DNA from: Anas platyrhynchos
Lineage: Eukaryota > Chordata > Aves > Anseriformes > Anatidae
DNA: 64,000 bases
Direction of reading: 5' to 3'
Assembly: GCF_047663525.1 (NCBI RefSeq)
Contig: NC_092613.1
Span: forward strand, 6,163,501-6,227,500
Shown here: positions 1 to 10,500 of the stretch, one piece after another
Layout: each line of letters starts with the position of its first letter
Numbering within the stretch: the stretch's first letter is position 1
Notes under the pieces: generated by a model
Told to the model about the DNA's origin: nothing
The model's input: the letters and a program-made list of their open reading frames with translations, nothing else
Databases searched by the model: none
Translations under genes and position numbers: made by a program

Positions 1-3000
1 ATTCTGGGCCTTTGGTGTCTCTGCTTGGCTTCAGGCACGCAAGTAGAAAAACCTTGCCACCTCTTGCTGAATACTGGAGACCTGCTCAGGGGCTGAAATC
101 TCTAAAATCCTCCTGGATTTGGTCCAGCTGTCAGAGGCATCTTCTGTCTTCCCACACAGACACATCAGCTGTCACTGTCGGGAATGCCTGGGCTTTCCTC
201 CATTCCACCCAGCACGTCCCTGATGCTATGATTTCCTAACCTGGCTCTTCAGGGGTGCGGCCAGATTTATCTCTCTGCACTGGGGTCCTGTCAATAAGCC
301 CAGCAAGAAAAATGGCCATGCTGCTTCTTTGTGGGGGGCTTGGATTACAGCGACATGAGGAGGATCTAATTCTGTAAGCAAGAAATTAAGATCTCATCAC
401 TTAGTCCTATATTTTACCTGGGAGATAAGTAAGGCAATGTATCCATAAATGTGGGCTGGAAATGTTGGCCAAAACCAATTTCTAAATAGTACCTACTTCC
501 CGTACAGAAAGGATCATTTCTCACCGGAAAATGTGAATACCCAGCATTTCAGCTAAATCCCCAAATACTTTGAGTTTCAGGCAAAATACATTGTTATTTA
601 CATTATTACTAAAATTTTAACATTCAACCCCCATCTGCCTCAATGTGCTCAGTTTTCATGCCGAGGTGCAGCACTCACCCAGGGGACATCGGCAGTGGGT
701 TTACGTGGCAAGGTTTGGGTAGCAGGGGGCTGCAGGGGTGGCTTCTGCAAGAAGAACCCAGAAGCTGCCCATGGAGAGGAGCCCACGCAGGAGCAGGGGA
801 TCTGGGGGGAGCTGCCACCCATCCGTGGGGGACCCGTGCTGGAGCAGTTTGCTCCTGGGGGATGGACCCCGTGAGATGGAGCTGTGTGGGAGCAGTTCCT
901 GAAGAGCTGTGGCCTGTGGGCAGCCCCTGCAGGCTCAGTTTGGGAAGGATGGCAGAGACGAAGTGCCATAGACTGACCACAGCCGCCGTTCCCCTTCCCC
1001 ATGCTGCTTGGGGGGGAGGAGGTGTTTTTGGTTTCTTTTCTTTGTTTCTCACTTCCCTAGCTTGTTAGCAATAGGCAATGAATCTTACTGTCTCCCTGCT
1101 CTGAGTCTGTTTTGTCTGTCATGATAACTGTTGAGCGATCTGATCTCTCTGTCCTTATCTCAACCCTTGAGCCCTTCGCAGACTATTTCCTTTCCCTTTG
1201 AGGAGGGGAAGTGAGAGAGCAGTTGTGGTGGAGCTTGCCTGCCCACCTGAGGAAAACCACCACAGCATCTCCTTTTGTCTCCGTCCCCAAATTAACTTTT
1301 GTGCCCCCAAAATGGGGGGTCTTCTTGCTGGGACACCACATTCCACCCCGGCTGGTGGAGTGGCTCCATGGGAGCAGCTTCTCCCTCTCTGTTTTGTACC
1401 CACAAGCGAAGCTGTCGTGGTGGATAACCAAAGACCCTCATCTCCTGTGGCTTGTCCCTGTAGGAACCCTTTGACTTTGGATTTGGGCAACCTGCCACGA
1501 TGCCTTTGTGGTCTATGGCAGGGAGCGCAGTGCTTCTGCGCTTGGTGTATTCGACATCCGTCGGTCTCGTTGCGAAGTGAGAATAAACAAGATGCCAACA
1601 TACTACAGTAACGTGGCCCAGATAAGTCTGGATGATAAACCACGTTGATTCACTTGCTCTTAACCTATGAGTCATCCCATGAGTCAACAGAGAAAACAGC
1701 ATCTAAACGTCACCGAGCAGGTCTTAAAACCTCAAATTTCATTCATATCAAGAACTGCAAGTGAAATAATTGCATTGATGTTCTTTTTCCAGAGGAAAGT
1801 GTTTAATTTTCAGCTGCACTCACCCAAATTGAAATAGAAGAGAAATCTGAGTGCTCATTTCCTTATGAACTATAGTTTTGGTATTGATTTTTTCCCCTTT
1901 CTGAGTTCTTTAAATTGCTTTTTTTTTTTTTTTTTTAACACGTAATCAAAAGAAACATGCTTTTTGCAAAGTGTTTTGGTTTAGATTAGACACCACAACC
2001 ACCTTCAGGAAAAAAAAACACACAAAGATTTCCAAGCAGAGGTGATGCTGTTTGTGGGAGCCTGGAGATGATGGAACACATTTGAGCAGATGGAGCCATC
2101 GAGGCGTGGGCCAGGTGAATGTGTCCCACAGACAAGGCTGAGTGTTTGTCTGCTTCAAGTCCCCATGGAGATGTCACTCTGATAGTCACAGAGGTAGGAC
2201 TACTGCCAGCACCGGTTCTAGACGGGCTTTTAAAGGTTTCATCCCACCTCCCTCTAGGTTGAGAAGATGCTGAGATCGTCCAGAACAGGATGAAATCCCT
2301 GTGGGTCGTGGCACAGAGGAAATGGGGTTTCCCCAGTCCCACCCTCTGGGTCCCAGCGCCTCTGGGGACAGCTGGAGAAGAACAGATGGATGGTCTCCTC
2401 TAGCCCTACGTTGCTGTGCTGGGGAGCAGGATTGTCTTCTTTATAGCCAGAGCAGCTGCAGAAAATTTTCTGGATTGTGACCCACTTGGCTCCAACATGC
2501 TCCAGGGAGCAGGGGAACTGCCAGCACCCATCCATGGGGTGCAGTAAAATCGCTGGGAACCCTGTGTCACCCTCCCCTGCCTCAGGGAGCTCAGCCCTCT
2601 GGCACCCAAAGGCCTTGTAGGAGAAGGAGGAGCCATTATTAGTGACATTCCTGCTCACTGGTGAAATTAGAAGAGGAACGCTGGGGTTATCACGTAGTTT
2701 TGGAGGAAAGATACCCTCCCTGAGATACTGATACCATCTCTTGGTGTCCTGGCTCTGTCCTGCTGCCAAATGCAGTCGCTGAAATAACTGGGGGGGAAAA
2801 CCTTATCCCTGGAGCAGGAGGGTTGTGCTGCCAGGCTCAGCCTCCAGGGCCCACAGGGAGATGGGGGCAGCAGGAGGGTTTGTGCTCTTGTTACCTGATC
2901 CCCCTGTAACCCATGAGGCTGGGGGCTGCGATGGGTTTTCTACTCGGCTTACAGGAGCAGGGCTAGCAGAAAGTGCAGGGGCTCCTTCGTGCTCTTTCTG

Positions 3001-4017
3001 GGGATCAGTGATCACCCCTCTGTGTCCCTGTGCAGAGCTCCTGCTCCATGAGGGACGCATCCTTCAGAGCCCTCTGGCTGTTTTTTGGGATGTCACCATC
3101 CCGTTAAACACCAGTCTGGCCAAGGGGGTTTTGCTCTTGTCCGGCAGTGGCCTCTTGACCGCGATGTTCATGTTTGGAGATGTTTCCTGGGGACCACGAA
3201 AGCCTTTGGAGCAGTGCCCAGGAGAACCGGGCCTGCTTGGCTCCTCCACAGCAGCATCTCTGGAGGCAGGCGAGCAGCTGGGAACAGGAGGAAACACTCT
3301 GCTGACCGAATTTGAGGAAGGCGAAGAATTAGACCATGGGTTACGGAGACATTTTTAGTAGCGTCTCACACGACAAGCGAGAGAAATGAGGACAGGCAAG
3401 GGGTGAGCAGGTTTATATCCTACAGACTAACAGGGCTTTCCTGGGCCACCATGGGGCTTTGGGGTGAATCCGTTTGGGGCTGGCAGACGGGTGGCTGGAC
3501 ATGAGGCCTGGGGTGACCAGACCCCATGGACAAGGGATGGTACGTGCAGGGCAGAGGCTGGAGAACATAGTGTGGGCCTGCGATCTACCTTCTTGAGGGT
3601 GGTGGGTGTGCAGGGCTGGGATATGGGCACCTGCTGTGCCCATGGGGGCTGTGTTGAGGGCTGGAAGGGACCGTGGTGGAGAAACCAAGCTGGGAATGGA
3701 GCGACTTGGGGTTGTGGTAGGGACTGTGGACATGGGACATGGGGGGCAGGTGGGCTGGGGGAGCAGTGCAGGATCTACCAGGAGCTTTGGCGGTGGGGAG
3801 AGGAGCTCTGTCCCCAAAGAAAGGTGACCTGGCCCTGGCCTGCTTAGTCCCGTGTGGGCCTGGGAGGTGGCGGGGGGGCAGGACCATGTGTTGCAGTCCC
3901 ATAGGAGGGGGTAGGGACATGCTGCTGAATGTGCAGGTCCCGGGTGGCTATTCCTGGCAGCCCCCGCCTGCGCAGGCAGATTGGTTTGCAGGGAGGTGAC
4001 AAGTGCCAGCACAAGCC
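1..4017. other. Upstream flank of MYBPH, no gene recognised
   Basis: I see no exon with recognisable protein similarity on either strand. Open frames of up to about 170 codons are present, but they overlap on both strands, have no family motifs and look like chance frames in GC-rich DNA. A run of 18 T at 1919-1936 is the only clear simple repeat. The last few hundred bases before 4018 presumably hold MYBPH regulatory DNA. Confidence 0.6.
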
Positions 4018-4026
4018 TATAAAAAT
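4000..4026 (+). promoter_or_regulatory. MYBPH: MYBPH core promoter: E-box and TATA box
   Basis: CTATAAAAAT at about 4018-4026 is a strong TATA box, 250 bases before the MYBPH start codon. An E-box, CAAGTG at 4000-4005, sits just upstream, as is common in muscle promoters. Transcription probably begins near 4045-4055, which would give a leader of about 230 nt. The TATA box is seen directly. The start site and E-box use are inferred. Confidence 0.65.
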
Positions 4027-4080
4027 CTCCCAGCCCCTGTCCTGGCTCAGTGACCTGGTTCCCCCCCTCCCAGCACAGCC

Positions 4081-4255
4081 GTCCTGCAGCGGGGACTGTC
4101 CGTCCAGAGTCGAGACACCAGATCCAGAGTGGAGACGCCTGGTCTGGGGCAGGGACCCCATCATCAGCGTCGAGATCCCAGGTCTGGAGGAGAGACTTTT
4201 GGTCTGGAGCCGGGACCCCAATCCAGAGCAGAGATCCCAGAGAAGAGACCCCAAA
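4081..4255 (+). repeat. 60-bp imperfect tandem repeat in the MYBPH leader
   Basis: Almost three copies of a 60-bp unit lie head to tail between the TATA box and the start codon. They begin near 4081, 4141 and 4201, and the third copy is partial. Shared blocks include GGTCTGGNGC, GGGACCCCA, GTCGAGATCCC and GAGAGAC. A weaker 30-bp sub-period is visible around GGTCTGGAG. Because 60 is a multiple of three, the MYBPH reading frame stays open through the array, although no ATG occurs in that frame there. Confidence 0.75.
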
Positions 4256-4277
4256 ACACCCCCTAGGCTTTGCAGCA

Positions 4278-4548
4278 ATGACTGGCAAAACCGCACCTCC
4301 AGCCGCAGACCCGGCTCCCGCAGCCCCAAAGGAAGAACCAGCACCAGCCCCAAAAGAAGAAGCAACACCAGCACCAGCTGCTGAAGAGACCCCAGCCCCC
4401 GAGCAGCCCCCTGCTACGGAGCAGCCCCCAGCCCCCACAGACAATGCAGCTCCCGTCCCCACAGCAGAAGCAACTCCAGCCCCCGAAGAAGGTTCCCCAG
4501 CCCCCCCAGCTGAGCCCCCTGCCCCTGAGCCTGAGAAACCCAAAGCAG
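4278..4548 (+). CDS. MYBPH: MYBPH exon 1: Pro/Ala-rich N-terminal extension
   Basis: This exon encodes residues 1-90. It is low-complexity, with repeated PAPE, PAP and TPAP blocks, almost no hydrophobic residues and many Glu and Lys. The composition resembles the Pro-Ala-rich extensions of myosin-binding proteins and essential light chains. The exon ends in phase 1 at CAG|GTGAGG. This is the part of MyBP-H that varies most in length between species, so polymorphism is likely. Confidence 0.88.
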
Positions 4549-7500
4549 GTGAGGAGGGGACTGGGCACTGAAATGGGGAGGGGGATGCACGAGGATGGGC
4601 TGGGGGGGGGGTTAGGAGGTGGGTGGGCTGAGGTCCCGCTGCCCGGGACCCTGCCCTCACCGCTGTGGGTTTGTTACAGAGCCACCCAGCTCCCCCTTGT
4701 CCCTGGCTGTGGAAGAAGTGAGCGAAAACTCGGTTACACTGACCTGGAAAGCCCCTGAGAAGACGGGCCGGTCAGGCCTGGATGGATACGTGGTGGAGAT
4801 CTGCAAAGATGGAAGTAGGCTTGGGCTTTCCTGCCTCGTAAGCATGGGGCGCTGGTGTGGGACGGAGCTGGGCAGAACCTGGCAGTGTTTCCCTGTATCC
4901 TGTTCCCCTCTCTTTGCCCAAATTGGTTCTTTATCTGCTTCAGATATCAGTGATCTCTTTAGCAAGACCCCAGGGTCTAACAGCACTGCTGCATCCAGCT
5001 AGAGGGTGGAGGAGAGACCACTGTGCCCACTGGGGGTGGTCCCTGGTGGCCACCAGCTCTGCATGGATTTGGGGTAGGATAGGATTAAGAGACCTGAGAG
5101 GAAAGAAGACACAATTCTCCCATGCTCAAAAGGATGTACAGACGGTGGGAGGATGAGGAAGGAAAGGGCTGGGCAATGCCAGAGAGGCTGGCATGAGGCA
5201 GCAGGCAAACCCAGCCCGGAGGGAGATGGGGTTCGAGGAGCCTGGAGGGACGAAGGCTGCGGTGGGTGGAGATGGGCTGGTGGCTGGCAGCGATTCCCCA
5301 TGGCTCTCTGGTTGCGTTGCCAGTTGGTGGGATGAGGTAGGAGTTGAGAAGTCTTTTTGGCACTCTCTTGAAGCCCTGCTGGGGCTTGGGGTGAGAGTGA
5401 ATGAGCTTGGAACTGGGAATGTGAGGAGGCCCTTGCTGGGAGAAGCCGTTCCTGGAGGGAGCTGTCTAACAGCCTCCCAAAGAGCACGGTTTTGGATGCT
5501 CTCCTAGCTTGCTTTGGGCTTGGCTGGGTGACAGAAGAGCTGTAGTCATTCAGTGGTAGCCACGCGGACTCAAATTGCTGTATCTGAGCTGCTACAAGAC
5601 CATGGCTGGGGGGGCTGGTTCAAGTTTGAGGGAGGGCTGCTCTGGTTAATGCCATTTGCAGGCGATGGGCAGAGCTTGCTTGACGATGAGGACGGGCTGG
5701 GGAGCGTGGCAAGCCCCAGCAAGGTATCCTGGAGCAGCAGGAGAAGAGGATAGGCTGGCAGGGTGGTCAGAGGATCTTAACTACTTCCAGAAATGCACCT
5801 GGAAGGTCAGCAGAGACCACATTTATTGGCCTAATGCCTTGCAAGCAGCCCCCTGCTCAGCAGTTGGGCATCTGCCAGCATTTGGTAACCCACACTCCTC
5901 GCAGGGGGGAGGCCAGCCCCCTCCCTCCGATGCCTTTTTCTCTCGGTGCCCCCAAATCCAATGGGATGAATCTTTCTGCTTGTGCCTCCGCAAGGAAGCG
6001 TTTTTCTGCCTCTGGGTTTCGCCCCTTGGGGTTTGATCCTGCTGCTTGGGGGATGTGCATCCATCCGCCTGTCCGTGCCATGGCTGAAGTGCTCCGCTGG
6101 GTTTGTTCTAGGCACAGACTGGGCAGAGGTGAACAAGGAGCCCTTTCTTTCCACCCGGTACACGATCCAGGACCTCAGCTCCGGTGAGAAGCTCCAGGTG
6201 CGGGTGAAGGCTGTCAGCGCCAGCGGCACCAGCGTCCCGACTACCTTGGAGCAGCCGGTGCTCATCAGAGAGATCACCCGTGAGTACTGGGGACACGCAT
6301 GGTCCCCGCGTGCCCTGCCAGCAGGCAAAGGAGTCACAGCCCATCCCTACAGCCCCAACAGCCTCTGCCCTCTCATGTGTCGCAATCCAGCCTTTCACCG
6401 AGATGTTGTCCTCCAGAACTGGGCCCAGTTCCCTCGGGGTGGGATGGGGACGACGCTTCCTGAGTGCAAGGCACCGGTCCTGTAGATGGCGAGGCTTTGG
6501 GGGAAAAGTGCTGCGCCCAAATTACAGGGCCGTGTTGTCCCATCGCATTGCAATGGCTGGGAAATGGAAATCTCCTCTCCTTGGCCACGCTCACGTCTCT
6601 AGTGTGCCAGCACACGCGTGTCGGGCGGTGGCAGCTTTGTTTGTTTAGCTCAGGAAAGTCGAGAGCGGGTTGTCGGGAGCACGGGAACTTTAATCATGCT
6701 GAACACGCTAATGAATGACTTGCTCCCATGCTTAGGAAGACTCACATTCCTGCTGGGGTGCTGTGAGAGTGCTGAGGCTGATGCAGGATTGCAAAGTTGG
6801 TTTTCACTTATCCAACAGCAAGTAGAGACTTATTTGTCCTTTACAAGGAATTCTTAATGTGCAAATTTTTCCTATTACTCAAAGAACAGATTCTTCCTTC
6901 TGTTTAAAAATAGTAATAACGATAACGGGTGTTATTCCAGAAACTGTCAGCTTTTTTTTTTGCCAGAAAGGGTTTGGAGAGGACTGTCAGTGTCTGGAAC
7001 GGGTCCTGCAGGGGCTGTGGACATGGCTCAGTGGGTGCTGTGTCCTCTGCCTTGTCCAGGTTCTGCCTGGTGGGGCCAGATCCTTCGGTGGCTGAAGCAG
7101 AAATATCAGAGGTGTCTGGCAGGTGGCATCTCTCTCCTTGCCGCGTTCACCTCCAGATCCCAAAGTCACTGCTATTTTCCTTGTGGGGCTGGGGAAACCG
7201 AGCCGTGGGGGACTGGGAGGAGATGCCAAACGCGTGGCTCAGGTTTCCCACTTCTAGTCCCGTGCTGCACCCCCCAGGCCAAGCTGCCTGTCCTTGCTGC
7301 AGACTTTTTCCCAACCACGTGCACCAGCTGAGAGGTGTAAAACCCCAAGGGCTGGAAGACCCATGTGCAACTTGCTCTTCCTCTAAGATTCCTATTTTTA
7401 TTTATTTTTTTTCTGCTGACCAAAATTCTTTATCAGCAAATGGCACTTGCCAACTTTTGTGTTTTATCTGAAACACAGCCCTGCATGTCCTTCCTGGCTT

Positions 7501-10500
7501 TGCTGAGCAACAAATGACCCCTCCAGGCTGCTGCCACCCCGTGTCTGCCCCGGCAGTGCTGGTGTGTGCTGGGTGCAGGAGCCTGCTCCTCCCCACCCTG
7601 CCCGTTACATGCTGGTCTTTACGTTTTATTCAGGACTGCATTTTGTACCTCTCCCCAGTTCATTTATAGCGTCACAAGGGCTTTTAAATAGCAGCAGTAC
7701 GGGCGGCAGGGAGCTTGAGAACAGGTGGGTCGAGGGAAGGCGAGTGGGTTTGGGAGGCGGGGAGAGAGACGGGGAGAAACCAGCCAAGGATTTGGCACAG
7801 GAGTTGTGTTGTGCAGGGAACAAGGGCAAGAAAAATGCTTTTTCAGCCACGGCCACGCTTCACCTGGGCCACCAACCCCGACCAGCCCTCTCCAGCTGAG
7901 CTGGGGAAAACACCCGTGAATTCATGCCCCTCTGGGTTTCTCTGCCCCACTGGGATGGATGAGTCCAAGTGGCAGCACCGAGGCGTGGATTCCTGCAGCA
8001 AAGGGCTGCATTGCACGGAGCAGAGCCCACCCCAGCTGTCAGCGGGGCCATCTGGGACCGCCGGGCATCTCCTGGCCCTCCCCAGCCCTCTCACGCTCAC
8101 AGCTGTTCAGGCATCGCTCGCTCATGGTTTAATTCTGGCCTCCCCGAGCCCCCTCCCAAGAGCTGAGCTCCGGCACGTTTAATCCAGGCAGAGACACACG
8201 GCTCTTTTATGAGGGGCTCACGTAAACCCGATGCCTCCCCAGCAGGACTGCTGGCACCACGCCGGCTGGGTTACGCGGCTGCTATTTTCACCCCGGGAAG
8301 GAGATGCGCACTCCATCAGCATTCTCTGGTGGTTTATTTATTTATTTATTTATTACTTTTTTGCTTATCTTTGTTATGTTCCCTTGGGGGCGTTAGCCTT
8401 CCTCATCCAGCCTGGGGCTTTTCCGGCTCTGCTGTGTGGACCTGTGAGCCACCTTGGCCTCTTGGCAGCCCTGAGCCCACAGCGATGGAGCTCACCAACC
8501 CTCGTCCTTGCTGGGTTGTGAGTCTCCAGAAAGTCTGCTCTCTGAGCTGGGGGAGAAGTATTTCCTGACCAGGAGATGCTGTCCGCCGCTTTGCTGCCAT
8601 GCAGGCTGTGCTGGCAAAGCACACGTTGGTCACCATGGGCTCAAGGATGGGCGAGGAAGTAATTTTGGGGGTGCTGGCAAAGGGGTTGGCTGGTGTGGCC
8701 CTGCAAAGAGAAGCACGGTCCTGGAGATGAGAAGGAAGAGGTGGTTCAGGGCAGGACATCCTGACGGCCAAGTGGGGGATGTATGGGATGGGCTGACCCA
8801 TGCAGGAGTGTGGGACCTCTTGGGCTGTGAGCTGGGGTCTCTGATTTTCTGGCCCCAAAACTTCACCTTCTGGTCCCCAGAGCTCCCAAGGATCCGCATG
8901 CCTCGTCACCTGCGGCAGACTTACGTCAGGCACGTTGGGGATGCTGTGAACCTGATGATCCCTTTCCAGGTAGGTGAGCAATTTGGGATTGAAGTTCTTG
9001 GGTTTTCTCACCACAAGTTGGTTTCCACAGTGACTTTTCTTGCCAGCATGGTATGCCTGGGGCCAGGCATCCTGCTCAGATCCCATTTTTGGTCCTGCAG
9101 CATCTTTACTGATGGCATTGATGGAGATCCCACTCATGCCCACTAGGGCATGAGCTGGGTATTGCTGCTGTCCTGGCCCATGAGCCCTGTTCAGATCATA
9201 CCCAGCTCAGCAGGGCAGGGGCCCAGCCACATGCTGCAGGACCCAGAAGCACAATTTCAGGGCTCCTCCCAGCTGCATTTGGAGCAGGATAGTCCCAAGG
9301 CTTTGTGGTAGAGGGACCAAAGCTGATGCTGGTGGTGGACCAAGCTGGAGTTTATCTCCTGAGCTGATTTATTACACGCTGCCTGTGGCGTCCCAAAAGC
9401 ACCTCCACCAGGGCATCTGTAAAGGGAAAAAGCCATCCAAGAAACACCCCAGCCAAGCAGGGAGAAGCAAGAGGCAGAAAGGTGCCCCTGCAACGTGGGA
9501 GGTGTCCATCCCATGTCTTGTAGGCAGCTGGGAGCCTGTGCTGGCCATGTTCCAGGCATGAATCAGCCCTTGATGCCAAACTCAAGCCCCTGATGCTGAG
9601 CACCTGGGCAGCATGAGCATAGCTCTGTCTGCAAAAACCTGGGCAGGCAAAAGGACTTGCTCCATGGGGACTTTGGGGACCAGCATGTGTCAGCATCATC
9701 CCTGGAGCCTGACAGATTCCTGGCAGTGGGGCGGGTGGGAATCAGGCATAGTTTTTTTCCCTGGCCCTTGCTGGATAGGAGAGGCTATATCCAGGCCGTG
9801 GCTACCTGGACACAGCGGGGTGGCTCTGCCCACCCCACCGGGACCATGCCCTCGAGTGGTTCCCAACCTGCCTGCACGGGTTGCTCCAGGGAAAGCCGCA
9901 GCCCCAGGTGGTCTGGACCAAGAACGATCAGCCCCTGGACACCAGCCGTGTCAACATCCGCAACACAGACAAGGACACGATCTTCTTCATCCGCGAGGCG
10001 CAGCGCGGCGACTCGGGCAAGTACCAGCTGGCCGTGAAGATAAACGGAGCAGAGGACAAGGCCATCCTGGACATCCGAGTGATTGGTATGGCCATGGATG
10101 GGGTCCCGTGGGCTTGTGCCGTGGCTCTGGGGCTCATTTCTGCCCTTTGGTCAGGGTTGGCACCTGGTTTGGTGGGATGGGACAGGCCCAGCAGCAAGGC
10201 AAGGGGCTTTGGGGTCCTTCTAATATGTGAAGGAGTTGCTCTGGTGAAGGCTGCGGGGTCTCTACCAGCCCCTGCCCATCACAGCTTCTCATCCCTCATG
10301 AGCTGCAACAGGGTGAGGAGACATTAAAAACGAAGCAAAAGGGATGGTTGGGGTGCAGAATCTGAGGGGAACAAATAAGGATGCAGCCTTGTGTGTGTTT
10401 GTAATTGCAGAGCCGCCGGGTCCCCCCCAGAACCTGAAGCTGGTAGATATTTGGGGCTTTAACGTGGCCCTGGAGTGGTCCCCCCCAGCGGACAATGGGA

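Noticed and set aside
4050-4277. N-terminal extension of MYBPH into the leader
   Set aside because: The frame is open but has no [11 protein letters not shown] with a good start context fits the known N-terminus. Kept only as a finding to test.
3413-4660. 415-codon open frame on the minus strand across MYBPH exon 1
   Set aside because: It is the antisense of the Pro/Ala-rich exon and the leader repeat. The low-complexity, stop-poor sequence keeps both strands open. It has no family motif and no splice logic.
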